From: a bacterium 1xD42-67
GTDB lineage: Bacteria; Bacillota; Clostridia; Oscillospirales; Oscillospiraceae
Length of the DNA stretch: 64,000 nucleotides
Reading direction: 5' to 3'
Assembly: GCA_003612335.1 (NCBI GenBank)
Contig: RAYO01000001.1
Span: forward strand, 1-64,000
The position numbers and the translations under genes were made by a program. How positions within the stretch are numbered: the stretch's first letter is position 1; each line of letters starts with the position of its first letter. This document shows positions 25,791 through 33,482 of this stretch, piece by piece. The notes beneath the pieces are model-generated. The model was not told the origin of the DNA. It saw only the letters and a program-made list of their open reading frames with translations, and searched no databases.

Positions 25791-26165
25791 TCAAAGCTGG
25801 ATTTCCTCGCCAGTGATAACATCCACCACCTTGGTGCCTGCGCCGAACGCAGCCCGCATCTCGGCGATTTCCTCGGTGCTGGGGGCCTTTCTGTTGGCCC
25901 GGTAGGATTCCAGGTCGGCCTGCACCTCGGCCTCTCGTGCGGCCCGTGTGGCGGCACTGTCGGCCCTGTCGGTGACTAGGAGGAGCTTCTCCAGCAGGTC
26001 ATCCATCAAGGCCCGTCCGATGCAGTTCCGGGCGACCCCGGCTTCGTCAATGGTGATCTCGCCGCTGTCCAGGTCGGTCTTGACCTTCGCCAGCTCCGCC
26101 TCGGCCTGTCGCTGCCAGTAGGCACCCAATTCGCCGCTCAGTTCCCGCTGAAATCTCGTTGTCAT
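25791..26165 (-). CDS. Small phage protein, function unknown
   Basis: 124 residues from ATG 26165 (MTTRFQRELSGELGAYWQRQ); GGAGGG lies 7 bases before it. A longer frame starting at 26216 begins inside the -10 box of promoter copy B and is rejected. The protein is helical and acidic (AELAKVKTDLDSGEITIDEA) and ends KVVDVITGEEIQL. No family recognised. Confidence 0.65.
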   Translation of the reverse strand: MTTRFQRELSGELGAYWQRQAEAELAKVKTDLDSGEITIDEAGVARNCIGRALMDDLLEKLLLVTDRADSAATRAAREAEVQADLESYRANRKAPSTEEIAEMRAAFGAGTKVVDVITGEEIQL

Positions 26166-26214
26166 GTTCATGCCCTCCGCTTTCAAAATGTGGTTTTCCC
26201 TTTCGGGTGTACCC

Positions 26215-26293
26215 ATATTCGCTCTAAATCAGGATAATAGCAAGCTAATTCAGAGGGCTAAAGTACACAAATATCCGTGATGGAGATCGTGTA
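26215..26293 (-). promoter_or_regulatory. Phage-specific promoter, copy B, with upstream palindrome
   Basis: TTGCTA (26243-26238), 17 bases, GAATAT (26220-26215). A TACAC...GTGTA inverted repeat (26293-26264) precedes it. Confidence 0.65.
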
Positions 26294-26305
26294 TATTTCC
26301 GCAGT

Positions 26306-26329
26306 ACGAGCAGCAGCCCCGAAGGGCTG
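26306..26329 (-). terminator. Hairpin shared with 25007-25030
   Basis: The same 24 bases as at 25007-25030, including AGCCCTTCGGGGCT. It lies 16 bases after the stop at 26345 and directly before promoter copy B, so it marks a cassette border. Confidence 0.5.
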
Positions 26330-26344
26330 TGCCGCCGCTGATGG

Positions 26345-26548
26345 TCAGCGGATGGGCTTGTACTTAGGGGCGGGAACCTTTCCAGTGGTGAGCCAGGCCA
26401 ACCAGCAGTCTTTGCAATCAACCAGGTCGCACTGTACATCGCCCTCCTCGAAGGGTGGATGGCCCGTCTCCAGCAGGGCGGCGATCTCGCCAGCCGTGGT
26501 GCCGGGGGCTTTCAGAATTTCCAACCCGGTCCTCGGTTTAGTGTTCAT
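26345..26548 (-). CDS. Small phage protein with Cys pair
   Basis: 67 residues from ATG 26548 (MNTKPRTGLEILKAPGTTAG; RBS GAGGGGGTG). CDLVDCKDCWLAWL holds three closely spaced cysteines. It overlaps the upstream zinc-ribbon gene by 11 bases. Function unknown. Confidence 0.6.
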   Translation of the reverse strand: MNTKPRTGLEILKAPGTTAGEIAALLETGHPPFEEGDVQCDLVDCKDCWLAWLTTGKVPAPKYKPIR

Positions 26549-26750
26549 ACCCACACCCCCTCTGGCAGCGGTGGATAGTATCGATGATCTTGTCCTGCTC
26601 GGCGGTGTCCACCCCGATGCTCTCCAGGGCCTCCCTGGTGCCGCAGTCTGGGCAGATGGGGCCGGAGCCGTCTCTGGCCGTGGCCGGGGGCGCGGTGTAG
26701 GTTTGGCCGCACCTGGGGCAGACCGAAATCCGAAAAATGTTGTTTTTCAT
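26538..26750 (-). CDS. Small zinc-ribbon protein
   Basis: 70 residues with CPRCGQTY and CPDCG spaced as a zinc ribbon and a third Cys pair near the end (CQRGCGYEH). It overlaps the gamma-glutamylcyclotransferase gene by four bases. Probably binds nucleic acid or protein; role unknown. Confidence 0.65.
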   Translation of the reverse strand: MKNNIFRISVCPRCGQTYTAPPATARDGSGPICPDCGTREALESIGVDTAEQDKIIDTIHRCQRGCGYEH

Positions 26751-27211
26751 TTCATCCCCTCCATGCTCCGCTGGATGGCGTCGGTCAAGTACCGCTGGCC
26801 GAATCCGAAGGAATCGTACCCTTCCCGGCAGACGGCCACATAGTGGGCAGAGGGCAGGCCGAGACTCCGTTCCTCGTGCATAATGTAGACGAACACCCTG
26901 CGGTGGCGAACCTTCCCTGTGCGGATGCCCTTGATGGGCAGCACCATCTCGGCCTTGTAGTAAAAGGTGGGGAACCCCTCATAGTGGTCCAGGGCCAACT
27001 CGTCATCCTCGCTGACCTCCCATGCCGCCACCGGGACGCTGGCCCCGGCCTTCGGTTCGATAGTGAGGTAGGAGCCGGTCTTGCTCCCCTTGAACAGCAG
27101 CTCGTAGTCGGGGATGACCGAGGTGCCGATAATCCGCGCCCCAGGGCAGCGCACCCGCATCTGCGGGATATTGAGGTTGCTGCCGTAGGCGATGTAATAG
27201 CGTTTTGCCAT
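26747..27211 (-). CDS. Gamma-glutamylcyclotransferase-like (AIG2/GGCT fold) protein
   Basis: 154 residues. YYIAYGSNLNIPQMRVRCPG contains the YGSN substrate loop of the GGCT-like fold, and the catalytic glutamate is expected in LDHYEGFPTFYYK. Such enzymes release gamma-glutamyl groups as 5-oxoproline or cleave related amide links. The next gene upstream is an amidoligase, which makes such links; this pairing is known from comparative studies of amidoligases, so the two may form and remove a peptide modification. Substrate unknown. Confidence 0.8.
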   Translation of the reverse strand: MAKRYYIAYGSNLNIPQMRVRCPGARIIGTSVIPDYELLFKGSKTGSYLTIEPKAGASVPVAAWEVSEDDELALDHYEGFPTFYYKAEMVLPIKGIRTGKVRHRRVFVYIMHEERSLGLPSAHYVAVCREGYDSFGFGQRYLTDAIQRSMEGMK

Positions 27212-27301
27212 GTTCTGTACCTTCCTTTCCGTTGGGCGCTTGCCCTTCTACCACCTAAAGCCCGCTCGGTGGCGGGTTTAGAGGGCCTGCGGCTAATGCC
27301 T

Positions 27302-28249
27302 TCAAGCGGCGCGTCCGTTGCGGAAGGCGGCGTCCCCGGCGAGGCGGCGGGTCAGCAGGTCGCGGGCGGTGGCGAACTCCTCGCCGATGAAACCCAGGCG
27401 GAGGAGCCATGTGCGCATGGTGTACTTGGGGTTGTCGTTCTGCTGGGGCTTGGGGCTGGCGGTCTTGACCGACTTCGCCATCTGGCTGAGCGCGAGGCAA
27501 AGCTGGATGTAGCTCTTGAGCTGCCCGGCGTGTAGGCCGTTCTTACGGTCGGCGGTGGGGGCGTCGAACTGGAAAAGCCGGAACTCAATCGTACCCTTGG
27601 TGAAGGTGGCGTGGAGGTTGAGCATATGGTAGCGGCTGTCGTTGTAGTGCTGGTTTCTGCCGTAGGTGGCGTTGTTGGCGCTGTACCAAATGTCTGCCAG
27701 GTCGCTCATGGTGCTGGGCTTGCGCTGGTTGACCGTCTCAATGAACCGGGGGTTGACCGTCCGGCAATACCGGCTCATGCGATAGTGGTCAAGGGCCAGA
27801 GCATCCGCCAGGAGGCTCTCGTGGCTGGCCATGATGTTCGCCAGATTGCGGAGGGTCTGGGCGGTGTGGCCCTTGGCCCCAATGTGGATGTGGACCCCGC
27901 AACCGCGTGTGTAGTCGCTCTTGGCCCCGGCCTTGCGCAGCCGCCGCACCAGCTCCTGGAGGGTGTCCATGTCGGCGTAGGTGAGGATCGGCGTGACCAT
28001 CTCGCACTTCTCGCTGTCCGGCCCCTCGATGCTGACGTCCCGCTGGAACTTCCACTCGCGGCCCTGGGCATCCCAAGCCGACCAGGTGTAGTAGCCGTTG
28101 CGGCAGGCGGTGTCCTCGCAGCGCCCGGTGCCGAAGAACTCGGCGGCGAGCTTGGCGGCGGCGTGGCGGGTGATGCTGTTCATCTCCACCTCGACCCCGA
28201 TGGTCTGCTTTTTCATTTCGGCGACCTGTTTTTTCATTTTCTCGTTCAT
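27302..28249 (-). CDS. Amidoligase-family enzyme
   Basis: 315 residues. GVEVEMNSITR (metal-binding Glu), CGVHIHIGAKG (His pair) and GTIEFRLFQFD (later Glu/Arg) are the hallmarks of the glutamine-synthetase-like amidoligase family, which uses ATP to join an amine to a carboxyl group. Residues about 272-315 form a separate module (YTMRTWLLRLGFIGEEF) also found at the C-terminus of the protein at 28915-29763. Promoter copy C stands 57 bases upstream. Likely partners are the GGCT-like gene and the shared-module protein. Its role in the phage is unknown. Confidence 0.8.
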   Translation of the reverse strand: MNEKMKKQVAEMKKQTIGVEVEMNSITRHAAAKLAAEFFGTGRCEDTACRNGYYTWSAWDAQGREWKFQRDVSIEGPDSEKCEMVTPILTYADMDTLQELVRRLRKAGAKSDYTRGCGVHIHIGAKGHTAQTLRNLANIMASHESLLADALALDHYRMSRYCRTVNPRFIETVNQRKPSTMSDLADIWYSANNATYGRNQHYNDSRYHMLNLHATFTKGTIEFRLFQFDAPTADRKNGLHAGQLKSYIQLCLALSQMAKSVKTASPKPQQNDNPKYTMRTWLLRLGFIGEEFATARDLLTRRLAGDAAFRNGRAA

Positions 28250-28306
28250 GGTGCTGACCTCCGTTTTTTGTGTGTCCGGCGGGGTGTTTTCCCTTTCGGT
28301 AGTGAC

Positions 28307-28384
28307 ATATTCGCTCTAAAACGGAGATATAGCAAGTTAATTCGATTCGTAAAGTACACAAGGATTCTGGGCCGGAATTGTGTA
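28307..28384 (-). promoter_or_regulatory. Phage-specific promoter, copy C, with perfect palindrome
   Basis: TACACAA...TTGTGTA (28384-28355; perfect 7-base arms), then TTGCTA (28335-28330), 17 bases and GAATAT (28312-28307). Confidence 0.7.
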
Positions 28385-28386
28385 GT

Positions 28387-28692
28387 TTATGCCTCGGTCT
28401 GCACCAGCGGGGCCAGGTTTTCACTCTCGCCGGTCAGGATGTCCAGCATGAATTTGGCCCCGGTGCGGAACCCGTCCATGTAGCGTTCCTGGGCCGTGGT
28501 GGTGCTGGTGGTGAGCTGGGCATCGACCAGCCGCTCCAGTGCGGCGAGACATTCGCCGTCCAAGTTTTCCCGGAGGAAGGACTCAGCATCGGCCATTTCC
28601 TTCACCGCCTTTTGCAGCTCGGAGGTCCGCTTGATGACGGTCACGTCCGGGGTGATGTTGCCAAGGTAGAACTCACCGATAATGCTGCGCAT
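28387..28692 (-). CDS. DUF6809-like small phage protein
   Basis: 101 residues from ATG 28692 (MRSIIGEFYLGNITPDVTVI). The all-helical body and the end YMDGFRTGAKFMLDIL match small proteins found repeatedly in clostridial phages and integrative elements. It starts one base after the upstream stop. Function unknown. Confidence 0.65.
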   Translation of the reverse strand: MRSIIGEFYLGNITPDVTVIKRTSELQKAVKEMADAESFLRENLDGECLAALERLVDAQLTTSTTTAQERYMDGFRTGAKFMLDILTGESENLAPLVQTEA

Positions 28693-28693
28693 T

Positions 28694-28918
28694 TCACTCG
28701 CCCACCTTTCTGCATTCGTCCACTCCGAACAGCACATGGAGGGAGCCGACGCCGTCCCAGGCCACCATAATGGAGCCGGAATCATCCACGCCCCTCACGG
28801 TTCCCCTGGTGCCGATGGGCGGGGCCTGGGGATCGTCCATGCGGAGCAGCTCCACCCGCGTCCCCTGCGGGAACCGCTCCCGCAGGCTGGCGAGGATTTC
28901 CGGGGTCATGCCTCTCAT
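28694..28918 (-). CDS. DUF4314-like protein
   Basis: 74 residues starting at ATG 28918, which overlaps the upstream stop as ATGA. The sequence FPQGTRVELLRMDDPQAPP and GTRGTVRGVDDSGSIMVAWD is typical of DUF4314, a small SH3-like barrel common in clostridial mobile elements. It probably binds a protein or nucleic acid. Confidence 0.75.
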   Translation of the reverse strand: MRGMTPEILASLRERFPQGTRVELLRMDDPQAPPIGTRGTVRGVDDSGSIMVAWDGVGSLHVLFGVDECRKVGE

Positions 28919-29763
28919 GACGCCGCCTCCTCTCCAAAGGAGGCGTTGACCTGCTGGATCAGCAGCTCGTCCGCCAGGGCCTCGGCCAGCTCCGGGTCGC
29001 CCTGGGCCTCCACCGCAGCGGTGAAGGCGGGAGGCTCTGGCTGAAGAGCCTCGGCGGTGCGCTTGCCGGACTTGAATGCGCTGTTGCCGGAGAGGTTGCG
29101 GAGGAGGATTTTCCGCTCGTCCTTGTACTCGGCTCCGATGAAGCCCAGCCGGAGCAGGAAACACCGGAAGGCGTACTTGTCGTTGTCGGTGGCCTTTTCC
29201 TTGGCGGTGATGCGTTTCTGGTTCCGGGCCATGTCACAGAGGGCGGCGATCAGGTGGGTGTAGGCTTTGACCTCATCGGCATCAAGCTCCCGGCCCTCGA
29301 ACCAGGGGAAGGAAACCGTATCGGCCTCCACCTGCACCGGCAGGAGGTCGATGCCCAGGGCCTTGCGGATGAGCCGTCCCTTGGCGGCGAGGATGCTGGT
29401 GAGGTTGGCCAGCGTCTCGGAGGGCAGGCTGGCGGCGGGGAGGGTGACCGTCAGGCCGAAGCCGTGGGGCTGGGTGACGCCCTCCTCTGCGGGAGCGGCC
29501 TCCGCCTCGGCGGTGTTGGCCTTGGCGATGGTGTCCTCAGTGTGGAACCCCTGGCCCTCCAGCTCTGCCATCAGAGCGTCGATGTCGCTGTTGTAGCCCC
29601 GGTCCTCGAAGCTGACCGCGCCGTCCTTGCTGACGGTGAGGTAACCAATCTGGTAGGCGAAGGTCGGCGCACCCAGGTACTTTTTCTCCGTACCCATGAA
29701 GCCGGAAATGTAGTCGGCGAGGCGCTTGCGCTCGGTGCCGGTCACGTTGTAGTTGATCGTCAT
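28915..29763 (-). CDS. Accessory protein sharing a C-terminal module with the amidoligase
   Basis: 282 residues. Residues 1-75 resemble an anti-restriction/virulence-type N-terminus (YISGFMGTEKKYLGAPTFAY); the middle (GFGLTVTLPAASL) is beta-rich with DLLPVQVEADTVSFPWFEGR; residues about 195-235 (YAFRCFLLRLGFIGAEY) align with the end of the neighbouring amidoligase. Sharing that module suggests both are brought to the same partner. Promoter copy D lies 31 bases upstream. Enzymatic function cannot be named. Confidence 0.65.
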   Translation of the reverse strand: MTINYNVTGTERKRLADYISGFMGTEKKYLGAPTFAYQIGYLTVSKDGAVSFEDRGYNSDIDALMAELEGQGFHTEDTIAKANTAEAEAAPAEEGVTQPHGFGLTVTLPAASLPSETLANLTSILAAKGRLIRKALGIDLLPVQVEADTVSFPWFEGRELDADEVKAYTHLIAALCDMARNQKRITAKEKATDNDKYAFRCFLLRLGFIGAEYKDERKILLRNLSGNSAFKSGKRTAEALQPEPPAFTAAVEAQGDPELAEALADELLIQQVNASFGEEAAS

Positions 29764-29794
29764 GGTGGAAACCCCCTTGTTTTTTGGTAGTCAC

Positions 29795-29872
29795 ATATTC
29801 GCTCTACCCGGCGGATATAGCAAGTTGTTTCTCGCCCTGACCTCGACAAATTACTGGCTGGATAATTGTGTA
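29795..29872 (-). promoter_or_regulatory. Phage-specific promoter, copy D
   Basis: TTGCTA (29823-29818), 17 bases, GAATAT (29800-29795). The palindrome is less perfect here (TACACAATTA with TAATTTGT) and overlaps the last codons of the cytosine methyltransferase gene. Confidence 0.6.
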
Positions 29873-31572
29873 GACCACACAATGCCTGCCAGCACGAAAA
29901 ACACATTTGGCAAGGCCACGCCATTCCCCCACATTTTATATTCAGCGGCATCCGAATGAGGGTGTTGCAGCCACTTGATGATCTGGTTCCGGCTCTTGGC
30001 CTTGGCGGAGCCGCCCATCACCCGGCGGTGCGTTTCCCAGACCTCCGTCCAGAAAGCGATATCCTCCTCGGTAGGCTCCGGTGTGTCAAGACCAGCACAC
30101 CAAAAATCCGGGAACCCTTGTAACCTGGCGCATTCGGTGGGGGTGAGCCTCCGCACACTGTAGCCCCGATTGACTGCGGTGGGGTCTTTGAAATCCCGCG
30201 CCATCAGGGTGGGAGCCTGCTCCGCGCTGACCTGCGTGTATTTTCCTGTTGTCACAGCATAGGTCGGCCCCTCCACCACGGCGATGCCGCCCTGGTTGCA
30301 GGAGGGGTTGCCGCCGCTCTGATCCAGCGTCCGGGAGGAGTCCGCCTCGTAGATTCCGCTGTGGGGGTTGTCCGAGAGCATTCCCTCGCTGAAAGCCGCG
30401 CCGATGCTGTAGCACTTCGGCACGAATAGCGTCTGGTCGTTGTTGCAGGAGAGGGTGGCGGACACATCCTCCTGGATGAGCGCCCCCTTGCCGCCGCCCT
30501 CGCAGCCGGAGCGGATCTTCAGCGTTTTGGGCGTGTCGGCCTCCACCACGAAGGGCTGGTTGTTGCCGCCGGTGCCATAGGTGGAGCTGACCGTGGGGGC
30601 CGTGTCCAACGGCCCGGTGTATCTGGTGTCCTGACTATGGTTCTCATAGACGGCGGTGGGGATGGCCCCAGCCCGGAGGGTGGGAGCGCGTTCCTCCTCA
30701 TAGCCAATGCCCCGGCTCTGGGCGGAACACTCCTTGCAGAAACCCGCCGCCAGCACACAGGGCGGATGCACATGCTCTTGGGCGCGGAGGGTGGCGGTCA
30801 CTTCCTCAGAAATGTCCATCCGCCCGCCGCCTTGGTCGTTCAGGCAGATGCCGCCTGCCGCTCCAAGGCCAGCCGCAGGATTTCTGGCAGCTCTTTGCCA
30901 CGAGCGGAAGCCCTCCGCAGAATACCCAGACAAGCCTTCGGACTCAAATAATACTTGTCCGGCACACTGGCCTGCAAGATCGCCGACAAGGTAGACGCGG
31001 CGTCTCCGCTGGGGGACTCCCCAATGTTGCGCATCAAAAGTGCGGTACGCAACGCTCCATCGCTCTCCCATGTAAAGGTCGGCGTAGGGCCAGCGGTCTT
31101 TCTCAGGCATAGGCACCTCGGCCCCCGGCTCGATGATCCTGATGACCGCTTCGAGGACCGCTTTGAAGTCGAGGCCCCGGTTTGAACTGAATGCGCCGAC
31201 AACGTTCTCCCAGCATATCCACCGTGGGTATCTTCCATTGGTGGCACACCTCATTTCTTTGATGATGCGGATGGCCTGATAGAACAGCGAGGACTGAGCG
31301 CCATCCAGACCAGCCCTTTTCCCGGCGATGCTCATATCGGTGCAGGGGGAGCCGAAGGTGATAATGTCCACCGGCTCGATCTTCCCGCCATCCATCCGGG
31401 AGATGTCACCGTAGTGTTTCATGTTGGGGAACCGCCTGGTGGTCACCCGGATGGGGAACGGCTCGATCTCCGAGGCCCAGACCGGGGTGACGCCAGCCAG
31501 CAGCCCGCCCAAAGGAAATCCCCCGGAGCCGTCAAACAGGCTGCCGAGGGTCAGTGTGTTTTTCTGTTCCAT
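29851..31572 (-). CDS. DNA (cytosine-5) methyltransferase
   Basis: 573 residues. Motif I LGSLFDGSGGFPLGGLL, motif IV GSPCTDMSIAGKR with the catalytic Cys, motif VI ICWENVVGAF, motif VIII QRRRRVYLVGD and motif X MWGNGVALPNV are all present. Between VIII and X lies an unusually long target-recognition region (about residues 240-470) with several similar short units (ATLRAQ, PTLRAG, PTVSSTYGTGGNNQP, ATLSCNNDQTLFVP, PTLMARDF). It probably protects phage DNA from restriction. No cognate nuclease adjoins it. It overlaps the upstream gene by 41 bases. Confidence 0.9.
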   Translation of the reverse strand: MEQKNTLTLGSLFDGSGGFPLGGLLAGVTPVWASEIEPFPIRVTTRRFPNMKHYGDISRMDGGKIEPVDIITFGSPCTDMSIAGKRAGLDGAQSSLFYQAIRIIKEMRCATNGRYPRWICWENVVGAFSSNRGLDFKAVLEAVIRIIEPGAEVPMPEKDRWPYADLYMGERWSVAYRTFDAQHWGVPQRRRRVYLVGDLAGQCAGQVLFESEGLSGYSAEGFRSWQRAARNPAAGLGAAGGICLNDQGGGRMDISEEVTATLRAQEHVHPPCVLAAGFCKECSAQSRGIGYEEERAPTLRAGAIPTAVYENHSQDTRYTGPLDTAPTVSSTYGTGGNNQPFVVEADTPKTLKIRSGCEGGGKGALIQEDVSATLSCNNDQTLFVPKCYSIGAAFSEGMLSDNPHSGIYEADSSRTLDQSGGNPSCNQGGIAVVEGPTYAVTTGKYTQVSAEQAPTLMARDFKDPTAVNRGYSVRRLTPTECARLQGFPDFWCAGLDTPEPTEEDIAFWTEVWETHRRVMGGSAKAKSRNQIIKWLQHPHSDAAEYKMWGNGVALPNVFFVLAGIVWSTQLSSQ

Positions 31573-32794
31573 CGCAGACCTCCGAATACTGATAGGTCAG
31601 CCCATCCCGCTGGACGGAAACACCATCGGCTGAACCGACCTGCTCGATGTACCGCTTGACGATCACATCGCAGAACTTCTCATCCAACTCAATGGTGCAG
31701 CAGGAGCGGTCGGTCTGCTCACAGGCGATCAGCGTGGAGCCGGAGCCGCCGAAGGGGTCCAGCACCAGGGTGTTGCTCATGCTGGAGTTCATAATGGGGT
31801 AGGCCAGCAGCGGGATCGGCTTCATGGTGGGGTGGTCGCCGTTCTTTTTTGGTTTGTCGAACTCCCAGATGGTGGATTCCTTCCGCCCGGTGTACCACTG
31901 GTGCTTACCCTTCTTCTTCCAGCCGAACAGGATTGGCTCGTGCTGCCACTGGTAGGGAGAGCGGCCCAGCACCAGGGACTGTTTCTTCCAGATACACGTC
32001 CCGGAGAGCCGGAATCCGGCATCCGCAAAGGCGCGGCGGAAGTTCAGCCCCTCGGTGTCGGCGTGGAACACATAAATGCTGGCGTCATCCGCCATCACCG
32101 TCTCGGTGTTCTGGAACGCCGCCAGGAGGAACTGGTAGAAGGCATCGTCCGCCATGTTGTCGTTCTTGATCTTCCCGGCACTGCCCTCGTAGTTCACATT
32201 GTAAGGCGGGTCCGTGATGACCAGATTGGCCTTGCGGTCGCCCATGAGCAGGGCGAAAGTTTCAGCCTTGGTGCTGTCGCCGCAGACCAGCCGGTGCCGA
32301 CCCAGCGTCCACACATCCCCGGCCTTGGTGATGACCGGGGCCTTCAACTCGGCCTCCACATCGAAATCATCATCCTTGACCTTGCTCTGCTGGGCATCCT
32401 TGAACAGCGAATCGATCTCCGCAGGCTCGAAGCCGGTGAGAGACACATCAAAGTCGGCTCCCTGGAGGTCGGCGATGAGCAGGGCCAGCTTGTCCTTGTC
32501 CCACTCGCCGGAGATTTTGTTGAGGGCGATGTTGAGCGCCTTTTCCTTCTCGGCGTCCATTTCCACCACCACGCACTCCACCTCGGTGATGCCCATGTCC
32601 AGCAGCACCTTCAGCCGCTGGTGTCCGCCCACGACAAAGCCGGTGGTCTTGTTCCAAATCACCGGCTCCACATAGCCGAACTGCTCGACGGAGCGTTTCA
32701 GCTTCTCATATTCAGCGTCCCCCGGCTTGAGGTCCTTCCGGGGGTTGTAGTCGGCGGGGATAAGCTCCGCCGTGTGTTTTCTCTCGATTACCAT
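31532..32794 (-). CDS. ParB-like / adenine (N6) DNA methyltransferase fusion
   Basis: 420 residues from ATG 32794. Residues 1-110 form a ParB/sulfiredoxin-like domain (IPADYNPRKDLKPG, VVGGHQRLKVLLDMGI). The methyltransferase part has DPPYNVNYEG (motif IV) before DPFGGSGSTLIACEQTDR (motif I), the beta-class order. It modifies adenine or N4-cytosine in phage or host DNA. Typical of phages with terminase next door; together with the downstream cytosine enzyme the phage carries two different DNA modifications. Confidence 0.9.
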   Translation of the reverse strand: MVIERKHTAELIPADYNPRKDLKPGDAEYEKLKRSVEQFGYVEPVIWNKTTGFVVGGHQRLKVLLDMGITEVECVVVEMDAEKEKALNIALNKISGEWDKDKLALLIADLQGADFDVSLTGFEPAEIDSLFKDAQQSKVKDDDFDVEAELKAPVITKAGDVWTLGRHRLVCGDSTKAETFALLMGDRKANLVITDPPYNVNYEGSAGKIKNDNMADDAFYQFLLAAFQNTETVMADDASIYVFHADTEGLNFRRAFADAGFRLSGTCIWKKQSLVLGRSPYQWQHEPILFGWKKKGKHQWYTGRKESTIWEFDKPKKNGDHPTMKPIPLLAYPIMNSSMSNTLVLDPFGGSGSTLIACEQTDRSCCTIELDEKFCDVIVKRYIEQVGSADGVSVQRDGLTYQYSEVCDGTEKHTDPRQPV

Positions 32795-32808
32795 GCTGGA
32801 CTCCCTTC

Positions 32809-33363
32809 TCAAATCTTGCCCTTCCGGGCCTGGAGCAGCCGCTCCATGACATCATCCTGGGGCGTGGCCCCGCCGTACTCCCCGGCGCAGTTTTCCTTGA
32901 CGATCTGATAAATCTCCATCCACAGCCGGTTGGTCTGGGACATGAAATTCTGGCTCATGGCCACATAGGGGCTTTGGATGGCGTTGCCGGTGGTGGGGTG
33001 CTTGGCGAGGAAGCCGTACTCGGTGATGGCCTCCTCGCACTGAATCCACCGGGCCACGCTCATGGCGTACCGCTCCAGGAGCTGCGGGGACACCAGCGAG
33101 GCACACTTGCGCTGGGCCAGCCAGTTCCAGGTGGCCTCGTAGATTTCGGCGGCGATGAGCGGCTTGCCGTCCTTCTGGGTAGCGGAGAGCATGGCGGAGG
33201 GCTTGGGCATGGGCTGGCCCTCCAGATCGGCGGTGGTGTCGAAGTCGGTGACGGTCAACCGCCGCCTACCGGGGTTGCCCTCGGCGATCTTATCCGCCAG
33301 GGGCTTTTTCTTGGCCCCAGCGCCCACACGAGCGCCGCCCCGGTTGGTGCCGTCCTTCGCCAT
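32809..33363 (-). CDS. Terminase small subunit, P27 family
   Basis: 184 residues from ATG 33363 (MAKDGTNRGGARVGAGAKKK; RBS GGAGGTGG). NPGRRRLTVTDFD and the helical AAEIYEATWNWLAQRKCASL fit the P27 family, which recognises the packaging start site. Unlike most phages the large subunit is 8 kb downstream. Confidence 0.88.
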   Translation of the reverse strand: MAKDGTNRGGARVGAGAKKKPLADKIAEGNPGRRRLTVTDFDTTADLEGQPMPKPSAMLSATQKDGKPLIAAEIYEATWNWLAQRKCASLVSPQLLERYAMSVARWIQCEEAITEYGFLAKHPTTGNAIQSPYVAMSQNFMSQTNRLWMEIYQIVKENCAGEYGGATPQDDVMERLLQARKGKI

Positions 33364-33482
33364 GAAAACCACCTCCGTTATGGCGTGGGGTATATACCCC
33401 GTTTGAAACCGCGATTTTGCGCAAATGACCCCGCGCCGTTCCCCACGGGGCAGGGCTGTAGAGATTTGACCCGCCCCTGGGG
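33364..33482. promoter_or_regulatory. Possible cos/packaging region
   Basis: The gap between HNH nuclease and small terminase holds a perfect palindrome GGGGTATATACCCC (33387-33400) and GC-rich inverted segments (GACCCCGCG, CCCCACGGGG, CTGGGGTC). In cos-type siphophages with an HNH gene the cohesive-end site lies here. No cohesive end can be proven from sequence alone. Confidence 0.35.

Noticed and set aside
26166-26216. Upstream extension of the gene at 25791-26165, and a short leader frame at copy A
   Set aside because: The ATG concerned is part of the conserved GAATATG promoter box in all copies, so it lies upstream of the expected transcription start.
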